Assembly (NCBI GenBank): GCA_023428025.1
Contig: JAEYZN010000012.1
Span: 255,736 to 319,735 of the forward strand
Length of the DNA: 64,000 nt
Source of the DNA: Bacillota bacterium
GTDB lineage: Bacteria; Bacillota; Clostridia; Christensenellales; SZUA-584
Reading direction: 5' to 3'
Every line of letters begins with the position of its first letter. Position 1 is the stretch's first letter. Shown in pieces: positions 41,424-49,687 of this stretch. Position numbers and translations under genes: made by a program. A model generated the notes under the pieces. That model worked only from the letters and a program-made list of their open reading frames with translations, searched no databases and had not been told where the DNA came from.

Positions 41424-42200
41424 TTATTTTGAGGCGTTTTTATACTTCCACTTCAGAACGAAGCGTTTTTCGATGAGGTCGATCAGCTGGATCACCAGTA
41501 CGGACAGCAGGGTGACCACCAGGATAATGGCAAACAACTCCCCCGTCTTATACAGCTGGGCGGCTTTTGTGAGAAGGTTCCCCAGCCCGCTTTTGGAAGC
41601 CAGCATCTCGGAGAATATCGCGCCGACAAACCCGACGCCGGCCGCCACGCGGACACCGGCGAATATCGTGGGCAGCGCGGAAGGCAGCAGCACCTTCCAG
41701 GTGATCTGGAGCCTGTTCGCTTCAAACACACGCGCCACTTTTAAATGGTTGGTCGACACCTGCTTGATGCCTGAAATCGTGTTATAGAACACCGAGAAGA
41801 AGCTGAACAAAAAAATCAATACGCCTTTGCTGAGCAGGCTGATGCCAAACCAGATGGTGAGCAGCGGCACCAGCGCCACCTTGGGAATGGCCATGATGCC
41901 CGAGAAATAAGGCCGGGTAAAATCCTCCAGCTTCGGCATGGTCGCCACCAGCACGCCGAGGACGACACCCAGCAACACCGAGGCGCCAAAGCCTACGAAG
42001 AACTCCTGCAGCGTCACCCAGATGTGCTCGAATATCATGCCGGAAGAGAACATGGTCCATAGCTCGCCCGCAAACTGCGCGGGCGACGCGATATACAGGT
42101 TGCTGATAAGCCCGGCGTCCACCGCCCACTGCATCGCGGCGAGCAGCAGGATGAGCGGTATGAATTTACTGAGCTTGAATAAAATCAATTTCTGCTTCAC
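41424..42200 (-). CDS. ABC transporter permease (SsuC/TauC-like)
   Basis: Permease of 258 residues with about six membrane segments. The cytoplasmic coupling motif is VFEANRLQITWKVLLPSALP, in the usual EAA position, and GVGFVGAIFSEMLASKSGLG follows. It overlaps the ATC-hydrolase-family gene by 4 bp, showing that transport and hydrolysis are co-expressed. Confidence 0.92.
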   Translation of the reverse strand: MKQKLILFKLSKFIPLILLLAAMQWAVDAGLISNLYIASPAQFAGELWTMFSSGMIFEHIWVTLQEFFVGFGASVLLGVVLGVLVATMPKLEDFTRPYFSGIMAIPKVALVPLLTIWFGISLLSKGVLIFLFSFFSVFYNTISGIKQVSTNHLKVARVFEANRLQITWKVLLPSALPTIFAGVRVAAGVGFVGAIFSEMLASKSGLGNLLTKAAQLYKTGELFAIILVVTLLSVLVIQLIDLIEKRFVLKWKYKNASK

Positions 42201-42715
42201 TTGTCCCGCTCACTTTCGTTTTGTTTATCCGCAATGGGATAAAACACACGGTCGCAGATGTCGTCCCCGCGCAGCACGTTCTTGGTGATCCGCTGCGTTT
42301 CCACGCCTGTGAAGTTTTCATGGACGGTCGTGTCGTTTATGTCGCAGTAGAACGGCGCGAATTCCTCGAACCACGGATGGCTCTCAAACCTTTTGGACCA
42401 GCTTTCCGCGAACGGACATACGTATTTGCCATATGAAGGGTCCCATCCCAGAAAGGGGATATCCGTCACTTTGAAAAAGGTCTGTATGTTGCGCTCCAGC
42501 CCCAGCTCCTGCGCACGGGCCGCCAGCTTCTTTCCGCGCTCCTGCGCGCGCGAGGCCACCGCCTCACCCAGCAGCTTCTTGGCTTCCTCTGTGCCGAAAT
42601 GCTCATACAGCACCTTGGCAACATGGAAATAGAGATCCGAGAACTGGTCGCAGGCTTTGCGCACTTCCACCACCGCGTCTTTTCTTGAAATCGTCTCAGG
42701 CACCGTCTCACTCAT
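42197..42715 (-). CDS. L-2-amino-thiazoline-4-carboxylate hydrolase family protein
   Basis: A 172-residue protein of the ATC_hydrolase family (PF14196), named for an enzyme that opens the thiazoline ring of L-ATC on the way to cysteine. The C-terminal FAPFYCDINDTTVHENFTG, VETQRITKNVLRGDDICDRV pair matches the conserved C-D...C-D region; the N-terminal half is helical. Many family members have other, unknown substrates. GGAGGAGAGACAAGC precedes the ATG. Position between an M20 amidase and an importer suggests ring opening of an imported compound. Confidence 0.78.
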   Translation of the reverse strand: MSETVPETISRKDAVVEVRKACDQFSDLYFHVAKVLYEHFGTEEAKKLLGEAVASRAQERGKKLAARAQELGLERNIQTFFKVTDIPFLGWDPSYGKYVCPFAESWSKRFESHPWFEEFAPFYCDINDTTVHENFTGVETQRITKNVLRGDDICDRVFYPIADKQNESERDK

Positions 42716-42762
42716 GCTTGTCTCTCCTCCTTTTTATGTACACAAAATGCAAATGGCTCGAC

Positions 42763-44094
42763 CTATTCACCGTCGGCCTTGTTTCCGGCGATTGAATCCA
42801 GAAACGCCACGTATTCATCCCTGGTAAACGGCGGCTTATGTTCTTCTTTGATTTTTTTGGCCTGTACGGCATTGTCCTTCAGCAGCTGGTAAACCGCCAG
42901 CGCCATGATCTTCGCAGGCAATACGTACGCCTTGTAGGGGTCCTCCACCTGCACCCTCACCGAATGCGCCTCTCCGGCAAGCCCCGGCGTGTTGAACGAA
43001 AACACGGGGACCACATGGCTGAGATCGCCGTAGTCTGTGGAGAACGTCGCCGAAAGGCTGGGTTTCACCTCCAGCACCTTCTCTTCCGGAAGGATGCTTA
43101 AGGCGGCGTCCCGGAACGGCGAGTGTGCGTATTCGGGCAACAGCGGCAGATAGCCGGGATTGTCCGTGATCTCCACCCTGGCGCCGATGGCATGCGCCCC
43201 GGCCTCAAACGCCCGCGTCGCCTTGGCGTTGGCGTCGATAATGGCGGGAATGTTGCGGGCACGCACCAGCAGTTCCACCACGGCCTGGCCCGGAATCACA
43301 TTTACCAGGCTGCCGCCTTCCGTCAAAATCGGGTGGACGCGCACCGTGTCTTCATCCTTAAAGGTCTCCCGCTGGAACTGAAGCGCCGTGAGCCCCAAAG
43401 TGGCGGCATTCAGCGCGTTGACGCCCGTCTGCGGCGAACCGGCCGCATGGGATTCCTTTCCGATGTACCGCACCAGCTTGGCGATGAACCCGTTGCACGA
43501 GCCGCCGCCCACCAGCGCGTCATAGTCGCTGTCTCCGAAAGCGCTGTGATATCCCAGCGCGATGTCGATATCTTCGAACGCGCCGATACCGATCAGCTCG
43601 GATTTTCCGCCGAGATAGCGGAGCTTGCCTTCCTTGCGAAGGCCGTCTTTGTATTCGATCTCGCCGTACTCTTCGGAAGGAACGGCGAAGAAGGTGACGT
43701 TGCCGTCCAGAGTCTGCTGCACCTCGGGGTCGCTCAACGCCAGCACCGCCCCCAGCAGAACGCCCAGCTGCGCGTGATGGCCGCAGCAGTGCGCGGCCTT
43801 GGTTTCCTTATCCGCTTTCGGATGCGCGGGTGATTTGACGGCGTCCAGCTCGCCGATCACGGAGACGTTGATGGCTCCTTCGGCCTGCGGCTTCAGATAT
43901 CCCTTCACGCCGGTGATGGCCAGCCCGCTGGTCACATCCAGACCCGCTTCCCGGAAGAATTCCTCAACCTTGGCAGATGTACGGAATTCCTTGAACCCGA
44001 GCTCCGGATGCTCGAAAATATCCTCCGAGAAAGCGATGATGCGATCCTGCGCCTGATCGATAATTTCTGTGATGCGTTGTTGAATTCTATCCAT
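42763..44094 (-). CDS. M20-family amidohydrolase (AbgB-like)
   Basis: Metallopeptidase M20/amidohydrolase of 443 residues. The start FSEDIFEHPELGFKE, VIGELDAVKSPAH and the metal-ligand segment HCCGHHAQLGVLLGA are present; PSEEYGEIEYKDGL supplies the catalytic Glu pair. The middle dimerisation domain (about 190-310) has KESHAAGSPQTGVNALNAA. It resembles p-aminobenzoyl-glutamate hydrolase subunit B and indole-acetyl-amino-acid hydrolases, so it probably splits an amide bond. First gene of the minus-strand operon, with a strong promoter just upstream. Confidence 0.88.
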   Translation of the reverse strand: MDRIQQRITEIIDQAQDRIIAFSEDIFEHPELGFKEFRTSAKVEEFFREAGLDVTSGLAITGVKGYLKPQAEGAINVSVIGELDAVKSPAHPKADKETKAAHCCGHHAQLGVLLGAVLALSDPEVQQTLDGNVTFFAVPSEEYGEIEYKDGLRKEGKLRYLGGKSELIGIGAFEDIDIALGYHSAFGDSDYDALVGGGSCNGFIAKLVRYIGKESHAAGSPQTGVNALNAATLGLTALQFQRETFKDEDTVRVHPILTEGGSLVNVIPGQAVVELLVRARNIPAIIDANAKATRAFEAGAHAIGARVEITDNPGYLPLLPEYAHSPFRDAALSILPEEKVLEVKPSLSATFSTDYGDLSHVVPVFSFNTPGLAGEAHSVRVQVEDPYKAYVLPAKIMALAVYQLLKDNAVQAKKIKEEHKPPFTRDEYVAFLDSIAGNKADGE

Positions 44095-44141
44095 GTCTGT
44101 AAATCCTTGTAATCATATATGTTTTATTAATTTTAAGGCTA

Positions 44142-44171
44142 ATTATAAGCGGTAGACAAGCTTGTTGTCAA
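44142..44171 (-). promoter_or_regulatory. SigA promoter of the M20/ABC operon
   Basis: TTGACA (44171-44166), 18-bp spacer, TATAAT (44147-44142), both perfect. The spacer contains the 10-bp palindrome ACAAGCTTGT (44156-44165), a possible operator where a repressor would block polymerase. Confidence 0.88.
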
Positions 44172-44210
44172 TAGTATTAAATATATTTTTCATATAAAAT
44201 TAATATGCTA

Positions 44211-44240
44211 TTGACAGCATTCCTATCGTACACTTATCAT
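44211..44240 (+). promoter_or_regulatory. SigA promoter of the flavoprotein operon
   Basis: TTGACA (44211-44216), 18-bp spacer, TATCAT (44235-44240). It diverges from the M20/ABC promoter, with the two -35 boxes 39 bp apart, and leaves a leader of about 60 bases before the TTG start. Confidence 0.75.
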
Positions 44241-44309
44241 AAACTTAAACATATATGTAAACACCATATTATGAAAACAGTATTTCGCGAGACAGGAGGA
44301 GTAAGGACA

Positions 44310-46145
44310 TTGGTAAAAAAACCAGACCGGATATTAGACAGTGACGTTCTTGTGATCGGAGGAGCGGGTGCGGCGGTGATGAGCGCGCTGTCGGCGGCCC
44401 GCGCGGGTGCTCAGGTCACTGTGGTATCCAAGGGCAAGATAGGCAAGAGCGGCAACACCATCATGATCGGCGGCGGGTTTTCGCTGGACGGCCCGAGCGC
44501 ACGCGATGTGTGCGGATACGAGGAGGCCAATCTTTCCTTTACAAAAGAGCAGCTGTTTGACAAGCTGGTCACCAGTTCCTTTTATATAGGGAATCAGCGC
44601 ATTGCCAGGCAGTATGTGGAGCAAGGGCCTTATGCCGTGCGCGAATGCCTGGAATGGGCGAAGCAGGCGGGCCAGAAGCTGTTCTTTATCCCCGCGGGCA
44701 ATTCGTGGATGTCCTGCGGGCGTTCGTTCGGCGTTACGGTCCGGCAGGGCATCAAGGACGCGCCGGGCATAAGCGTGTATGAAGACACCACCATATCGCA
44801 TCTGCTGCTGTCGGCGGATACGGTCGTCGGCGCGGTCGGGGTCAACATCTACACCGGCGAGGTCATTCAATACAACGCCAGGGCCGTCGTGATCGCGACG
44901 GGCGGCTACCAGCCGTTTTCTCTCAAGAATTCCATCAGCGACATGACGGGCGACGGCATCGCGCTGGCGCTGCGCGCCGGGGCCGGCGTCGTCGATATGG
45001 AGTTTTTCCTGTATCTGCCCACCATCACGGAGCCGGGCTTCGCCAGGGGATCGATATTGCCGTATCTGTTCACCATGCCGAACTTCGGCGCGCTGGAGCC
45101 CAAAGTGACCGATCTGGACGGCGTGAAGCTGCCCATCTCGGCGGACTGCGCCACGCTGCCGCGAACCAACAAGGTCAACAAGATCGTCTATTCCTACTTC
45201 TGGGGCAAAGGCGTTTTCGAGAAATACGCGCAATACGGCAACCAGTTTTATTATGATTACTCCGCGTATTCGGACCAGGACATCCACGACATGTTCGAGC
45301 GTGTCTCCAAGGCTGTTTCCCTCTGGCACGCCAAGGGCCTTTACAATGGCGTCAGCCTGACAAAGCTGGCCGAGCACATCGTGAACAACGGCAAGCGCCT
45401 GAAGGTGGGGCTGGGCAACGAATACAGCATGGGCGGTATTTCCGTCACCGATGATTTCTCCACAGGCGTGAAAGGGCTCTATGCGGCCGGAGAAGTGACG
45501 GGCGGCACCTTCGGCGCGTTCAGAAGCGGCGACGGGCTGGTGGAGATGCTGGCGCATGGCCTGACAGCCGGAGAAAACGCGGCCCGCTATTCCGCCGGCA
45601 CACAGCAGCTGGCGCCGGACAATCTGGACGAAGTCCTGGCGGACCTGTTCGCGCCGCTGGAAACAAGCGAAGGGGTCAGCCCATCCCATGTTCATCAGCT
45701 GATAGAACGCGCGTCCGACGAAGGGTTCAATTTCTTCCGGTCGGAAGACAGGCTGCAGGCCGCTTTGGCCGAGATCAGGCGCATAAGAGGACTGCTTGGC
45801 AGTCTGCACACCAAGACCAGCGACAGGAAGTACAATCTGGAGTGGTATGACGCCATCACGGCCAAGAATCTGGCTTTGTGCGTGGAGATCGGCGTTACCG
45901 CCGCGCTTAACAGAAGGGAAAGCCGGGGCTGCCACATGCGCGCCGACTACCCCGCCATCGACAATGAAAATCATCTGTACAACACATACGCCTGTCTGGA
46001 TAAGGGGGACACTGTCTATTGGACCAAAGAGCCGGAAGCGGTGTATGCGCCGCTCGACCGCGCCAATTACGCCTCGATACCCGAATACATCTTCAGCAAA
46101 TACGGAGGGAAAGCCATTGAGAATTTTGATATCAAGAAGCCATAA
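44310..46145 (+). CDS. Fumarate-reductase-like FAD flavoprotein
   Basis: SdhA/FrdA/AprA-family flavoprotein of 611 residues. The FAD-binding start DVLVIGGAGAAVMSALSAA, the covalent or active-site region NTIMIGGGFS, VVIATGGYQPFS, MGGISVTDDFSTGVKGLYAAGE and FGAFRSGDGLVEM are visible, and RESRGCHMRADYP closes the C-terminal domain. The TTG at 44310 is chosen because GGAGGAG lies seven bases upstream; the upstream ATG at 44271 has no such site. It ends inside the next gene, a 2Fe-2S protein, so the pair is probably a two-subunit soluble reductase or dehydrogenase. True succinate/fumarate activity is doubtful given the context. Confidence 0.85.
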   Translation: MVKKPDRILDSDVLVIGGAGAAVMSALSAARAGAQVTVVSKGKIGKSGNTIMIGGGFSLDGPSARDVCGYEEANLSFTKEQLFDKLVTSSFYIGNQRIARQYVEQGPYAVRECLEWAKQAGQKLFFIPAGNSWMSCGRSFGVTVRQGIKDAPGISVYEDTTISHLLLSADTVVGAVGVNIYTGEVIQYNARAVVIATGGYQPFSLKNSISDMTGDGIALALRAGAGVVDMEFFLYLPTITEPGFARGSILPYLFTMPNFGALEPKVTDLDGVKLPISADCATLPRTNKVNKIVYSYFWGKGVFEKYAQYGNQFYYDYSAYSDQDIHDMFERVSKAVSLWHAKGLYNGVSLTKLAEHIVNNGKRLKVGLGNEYSMGGISVTDDFSTGVKGLYAAGEVTGGTFGAFRSGDGLVEMLAHGLTAGENAARYSAGTQQLAPDNLDEVLADLFAPLETSEGVSPSHVHQLIERASDEGFNFFRSEDRLQAALAEIRRIRGLLGSLHTKTSDRKYNLEWYDAITAKNLALCVEIGVTAALNRRESRGCHMRADYPAIDNENHLYNTYACLDKGDTVYWTKEPEAVYAPLDRANYASIPEYIFSKYGGKAIENFDIKKP

Positions 46146-46407
46146 CGGCTATGAGGAATATGATGTGCCGGTGCAGGCGGGCGCAACGGTGATGGATATA
46201 CTGGATTATATCCATGAAAACCTGGACAGCAGCCTCGCTTATTACCGCCACAGCCGATGCAACCAGGGCATATGCGGCCGGTGTGCCGTCAAGCTGGATG
46301 GTAAAACGGTGCTGGCCTGCACCGCGGTTGTGAACCCGGCGCTGGAGAGCGTCACGCTCAGCCCGGCAGGCAAAACGGTCGTGCGGGATCTGGTGGTGTC
46401 GGGATAA
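46117..46407 (+). CDS. 2Fe-2S ferredoxin-type subunit of the flavoprotein
   Basis: A 96-residue protein matching only the N-terminal 2Fe-2S domain of SdhB/FrdB: CNQGICGRCAVKLDGKTVLAC gives the CxxxxCxxC...C ligands over 21 positions (text shows the span; the key residues are the four Cys). The second 4Fe-4S domain of SdhB is absent. It starts with TTG at 46117, GGAGG eight bases upstream, and overlaps the flavoprotein gene by 29 bp. It probably carries electrons to or from that FAD subunit. Confidence 0.85.
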   Translation: MRILISRSHNGYEEYDVPVQAGATVMDILDYIHENLDSSLAYYRHSRCNQGICGRCAVKLDGKTVLACTAVVNPALESVTLSPAGKTVVRDLVVSG

Positions 46408-46575
46408 GAATAAATATTGCGATAGGCTTGTGACAAGCACCTGTGCCGACTCCGGATGTCCCCGCCCTGCTGCCGCCCACTGCGGGCTGCGGCGGGGCGG
46501 GTTTATCACGCTCACTACAGAAATATCCTGAAGCAGTAACAATACAGTGATCGGCCAATTTGAACACAAAAAGCA

Positions 46576-46614
46576 AAAGCCCTTGCAAAATCTCTTTGCA
46601 AAGGCCTTTTTGGC
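46576..46614. terminator. Terminator between the 2Fe-2S gene and the tRNA cluster
   Basis: Hairpin built on CTTGCAAA/TTTGCAAAG with flanking GCC/GGC pairs and A-/T-rich edges. It can end both the rightward flavoprotein operon and the leftward tRNA operon. The 46408-46575 stretch holds nothing else I can name. Confidence 0.78.
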
Positions 46615-46615
46615 T

Positions 46616-46691
46616 TGGTGGGTGATCGGGGGCTCGAACCCCGGACACCCTGATTAAGAGTCAGGTGCTCTACCAACTGAGCTAATCACCC
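46616..46691 (-). tRNA. tRNA-Lys (anticodon CTT)
   Basis: Complete 76-nt cloverleaf with encoded CCA. Acceptor GGGTGAT/ATCACCC, anticodon loop CTCTTAA, T-loop GTTCGAG. Last tRNA of the four-gene cluster. Confidence 0.97.
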
Positions 46692-46735
46692 AAGCTGTCA
46701 ACCCTAAGGTGATGACCTTGGTGTTAATGATCCAT

Positions 46736-46809
46736 TGGAGCGGGTGATGGGAATCGAACCCACGCAACCAGCTTGGAAGGCTGGGGCTCTACCGTTGAGC
46801 TACACCCGC
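46736..46809 (-). tRNA. tRNA-Gly (anticodon TCC)
   Basis: 74-nt cloverleaf with encoded CCA; acceptor GCGGGTG/CACCCGC, anticodon stem CCAGC/GCTGG around CTTCCAA. Confidence 0.97.
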
Positions 46810-46855
46810 ATGCAGCTCCGGGAAACGCTCAGTTTCCCGGAGGCTTGCGGTAAGT

Positions 46856-46930
46856 TGGAGCGGAAGACGGGATTCGAACCCGCGACTTCGACCTTGGCAA
46901 GGTCGCACTCTACCACTGAGTCACTCCCGC
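46856..46930 (-). tRNA. tRNA-Gly (anticodon GCC)
   Basis: 75-nt cloverleaf with encoded CCA; anticodon stem CGACC/GGTCG around TTGCCAA. The acceptor stem GCGGGAG/CTTCCGC contains a G-T pair. Confidence 0.96.
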
Positions 46931-46940
46931 TTATGGTGCG

Positions 46941-47025
46941 TGGTGCGGGCGAAGAGACTTGAACTCCCACGCCTCACGGCACCAGATCCTAAGTCTGGCG
47001 CGTCTGCCAATTCCGCCACGCCCGC
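46941..47025 (-). tRNA. tRNA-Leu (anticodon TAG)
   Basis: 85-nt class II tRNA with a long variable arm and encoded CCA; anticodon stem CCAGA/TCTGG around CTTAGGA. First tRNA in the transcript. Confidence 0.97.
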
Positions 47026-47069
47026 CAGTTACGCGCCCTTTGGTGGCGCCCCGTTTTGGGGACTTTGGT

Positions 47070-47098
47070 ATAATAACATCTCAGTTCCCATTAGTCAA
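47070..47098 (-). promoter_or_regulatory. Promoter of the tRNA cluster
   Basis: TTGACT (47098-47093), 17-bp spacer, TATTAT (47075-47070), ending about 45 bp before tRNA-Leu. The four tRNAs (Leu, Gly, Gly, Lys) lack further promoters and are probably co-transcribed. A CCCC/GGGG hairpin lies just before tRNA-Leu. Confidence 0.75.
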
Positions 47099-47128
47099 TA
47101 TCGAATTATATGTTTTTTGTGATATCTT

Positions 47129-47629
47129 TTATGTGTTTGCGCCGCAGCATTTCTTGTATTTTTTACCACTTCCGCAGGGGCACGGATCGTTGCGGCCGAT
47201 CTTGCTAGAGACAGCCTGCTTATCCTTTTGCCACTTATCGCGGATCTCCCTGCGCTTCTCAGGAGAATGGATATCATCCCAGCCAGAGAGCGTATAAAGC
47301 CATTTTGCCTTGGCTTCCAACATATTATAGTAGAGCTTCTCAAAGTCAACCTTCAGCGATACATCGCTGCTTTCCTTGAGCTTATCGAGCTCCACTTCCT
47401 CAACAAGACTGGTGTTGATGCCGTCCATGAAGCCCGCAAACACGACCGGACTCATACCGAACTCATCGGCAATAACCGTCAGCTTATCCTCATAGAAGTT
47501 GTCCTTGCGCTCTAAGATCTTCTTGTAGGCTTGAGTTTCAATGTCAAAATACTCGTTCCAAAACGCCTGATTGTCCTGCGAAGACCGTTCGGCCTCCGCC
47601 ATGCCCTTCCATTGGCTGAATAAGCTCAT
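47129..47629 (-). CDS. SEC-C metal-binding motif protein
   Basis: A 166-residue, mainly helical and acidic protein ending in the zinc-binding SEC-C motif (GRNDPCPCGSGKKYKKCC), as at the end of SecA. The first 140 residues are not a family I can name. It overlaps the icd end by 4 bp and is the last gene of that unit. A role in translation or secretion has been suggested for SEC-C proteins but is not established. Confidence 0.82.
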   Translation of the reverse strand: MSLFSQWKGMAEAERSSQDNQAFWNEYFDIETQAYKKILERKDNFYEDKLTVIADEFGMSPVVFAGFMDGINTSLVEEVELDKLKESSDVSLKVDFEKLYYNMLEAKAKWLYTLSGWDDIHSPEKRREIRDKWQKDKQAVSSKIGRNDPCPCGSGKKYKKCCGANT

Positions 47630-48849
47630 TCCTTGTCCCCCAGCATTTGATCCAATGTCATTTTTATCTGCTTGATAAACGCTTCTGTACTGACCTTCTG
47701 CTTGTTTTCCGCTTCGCTGAGCATATACAGGTCACCCGTCATCACGCCGTTTTCAATCGTTGCGATGGACGCCGCCTCCAGTTTATTCGCGAATTCGACG
47801 AGCGGTTCGTTGCCGTCCAGCTCACCGCGCTTGCGCAGCGCGCCCGTCCAGGCATACAACGTCGCCATGCAGTTGGTGGACGTCTCCTTGCCTTCGAGAT
47901 GCCTGTAATAATGCTTGGTCACCGTACCGTGCGCCGCTTCGTATTCGTACAGGCCTTCCGGGGACACCAGCACGGACGTCATCATCGCGAGGCTGCCATA
48001 CGCCGTCGCCACCATGTCGGACATCACGTCGCCGTCATAGTTCATACACGCCCAGATAAAGCCGCCCTCGCTGCGGATCACGCGCGCTACAGCGTCGTCG
48101 ATCAGCGTATAGAAGTATTCGATGCCCGCCTGCTCAAACTTAGCTTTATAGACGTTTTCATAAACCTCGGCGAATATATCCTTGAAGCGGTGGTGATACT
48201 GCTTCGAAATCGTGTCCTTGGTCGCGAACCACAGATCCATCTTGGTGTCGAGCGCGTAATTGAAACAGCTTTTCGCGAAGCTCTCGATGGATTTGGTCGT
48301 GTTGAACATGCCGCGCACCACGCCGCCATTGGCGTCAAAGCTCGCGATGGTACGGCGCTCCACGCTGCCGTCCTTCCGGGTCACAACCAGCTCGGCCGTG
48401 CCTTCGCCGTCCACCACGCATTCCTGCGCGTTATATATATCGCCATAAGCGTGACGCGCAATGATGATAGGTTGTTTCCATGTCTTTACAGAAGGCACCA
48501 CGCCCTTGACAAGGATCGGCTCCCGGAACACCGTGCCGTCCAATATTTCACGGATGGTGCCGTTGGGGCTTTTCCACATTTTTTTGAGGTCGTATTCTTC
48601 CACACGCTGCGCGTTGGGCGTGATCGTCGCGCATTTGACGCCAACACCGTACTTCTTGATGGCCTCGGCCGCTTCCACCGTTACGCGATCGTCAGTGGCG
48701 TCACGTTCCGTGAGTCCAAGGTCGTAATACTCGGTATTCAGCTCGATATATGGTTCCAGAAGAAAATCCTTGATCATCTTCCAGATGATCCTCGTCATTT
48801 CGTCGCCATCGATTTCAACCAGCGGAACCGGCATCTTTACCTTCGTCAT
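47626..48849 (-). CDS. icd: NADP-dependent isocitrate dehydrogenase (eukaryote-like type)
   Basis: Isocitrate dehydrogenase, 407 residues, converts isocitrate to 2-oxoglutarate. It belongs to the homodimeric, eukaryote-like subfamily (VEIDGDEMTRIIWKMIKD, SPNGTIREILDGTVFREPI start, YDGDVMSDMVATAYGSLAMM, EAAHGTVTKHYYRHLEG). The Lys-rich NADP-site residues follow the family. A promoter TTGTTT-N17-TAGAAT lies upstream near 48900 and AAGGAG precedes the ATG. It probably supplies 2-oxoglutarate for glutamate synthesis. Confidence 0.95.
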   Translation of the reverse strand: MTKVKMPVPLVEIDGDEMTRIIWKMIKDFLLEPYIELNTEYYDLGLTERDATDDRVTVEAAEAIKKYGVGVKCATITPNAQRVEEYDLKKMWKSPNGTIREILDGTVFREPILVKGVVPSVKTWKQPIIIARHAYGDIYNAQECVVDGEGTAELVVTRKDGSVERRTIASFDANGGVVRGMFNTTKSIESFAKSCFNYALDTKMDLWFATKDTISKQYHHRFKDIFAEVYENVYKAKFEQAGIEYFYTLIDDAVARVIRSEGGFIWACMNYDGDVMSDMVATAYGSLAMMTSVLVSPEGLYEYEAAHGTVTKHYYRHLEGKETSTNCMATLYAWTGALRKRGELDGNEPLVEFANKLEAASIATIENGVMTGDLYMLSEAENKQKVSTEAFIKQIKMTLDQMLGDKE

Positions 48850-49013
48850 TGGCGTCTCCTTTATATAAATAAATTATCGTCAAATCACACGCGTCACATT
48901 CTATACGAAAAGAGAGAAAAAAACAAGACTGTAATTGTGTATACAGCCAAAACAAGCGCTAAAGTCACGCATTCAGTCATTAAACCAACATAATCGCGAA
49001 CCGTATATACACC

Positions 49014-49562
49014 TTACTTGATGGTGAACTTTCGGTCGTAATACGGGCTCTTGGACGCCGCTGCCAGAGGCAGGCCGAACACGACCGCGACATCCTCGCC
49101 GAGCAGCTTCATTTCCCGGGCAGCCGTCCCCACAGAATACATCACACGGTTGTCCAGCCGCATATCGGCGGCCCGGCTCACCGCGCTGCCCATCGCGATG
49201 CCCAGATCGTTCAGGTTGTAAGCGCACGGCACATTTTTATACTCGTTTTTCTCCGCGCATGTGTCAAACCCGCACAGGCCGCAGTTGAGCCCCAGCACTT
49301 TGATCTTGGTCCCGATGAGCAGCAGCGCCTGGGATACCATCAGATTGTGCGCGTCGCGGACAAAGAAATCGGCCGCTTTGCCCTCCTCATACAGTTGCAT
49401 CATTGTCTGGGCAATGGCGGGCAGTTCGTCCGCATCGGCCACCGCGATGACCAGATTGTCCATCCCCCGCGCCTTGGGCGCCGTACGCGCGGCATTGGCG
49501 ATGTGCCGGGCCGCCTCCAGCACCGTCCTGTTCTCGTCGTCCTTCTGAAAATAGATAGCCAT
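49014..49562 (-). CDS. DUF2148 ferredoxin-domain protein
   Basis: A 182-residue DUF2148 protein. The cysteine cluster NCGLCGFDTCAEKN with a further PCAYNLNDLGIAMGSAVS matches the family, which is common in strict anaerobes and proposed to bind an Fe-S cluster. Function unknown. ATG at 49562 is chosen because AAAGGAGATAT precedes it; a GTG seven codons earlier lies upstream of that site. Confidence 0.87.
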   Translation of the reverse strand: MAIYFQKDDENRTVLEAARHIANAARTAPKARGMDNLVIAVADADELPAIAQTMMQLYEEGKAADFFVRDAHNLMVSQALLLIGTKIKVLGLNCGLCGFDTCAEKNEYKNVPCAYNLNDLGIAMGSAVSRAADMRLDNRVMYSVGTAAREMKLLGEDVAVVFGLPLAAASKSPYYDRKFTIK

Positions 49563-49602
49563 ATATCTCCTTTCATCGGCCACTAAAGGCGCTTTTACAG
49601 AA

Positions 49603-49629
49603 AAACCGCCGGTACACGCCCGGCGGTTT
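49603..49629 (-). terminator. Terminator after the EF-G-like gene
   Basis: Stem AAACCGCCGG/CCGGCGGTTT with loop TACACG, followed leftward by TTTTT. It lies between the EF-G-like gene and the DUF2148 gene. Confidence 0.88.
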
Positions 49630-49687
49630 GTATCGTTGTCGCTTGATAAGCAGCTGCCAAGGCGCCTTACAAGGTAGCCAAATGTGC

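Noticed and set aside
44334..45974. 546-codon open frame opposite the flavoprotein
   Set aside because: Shadow frame caused by GC-rich codon use; the plus-strand flavoprotein has all family motifs.
46132..46569. 145-codon minus-strand ORF over the 2Fe-2S gene
   Set aside because: Antisense to a ferredoxin-domain gene with all four cysteine ligands.
47647..48993. 448-codon open frame opposite icd
   Set aside because: Antisense shadow of isocitrate dehydrogenase.
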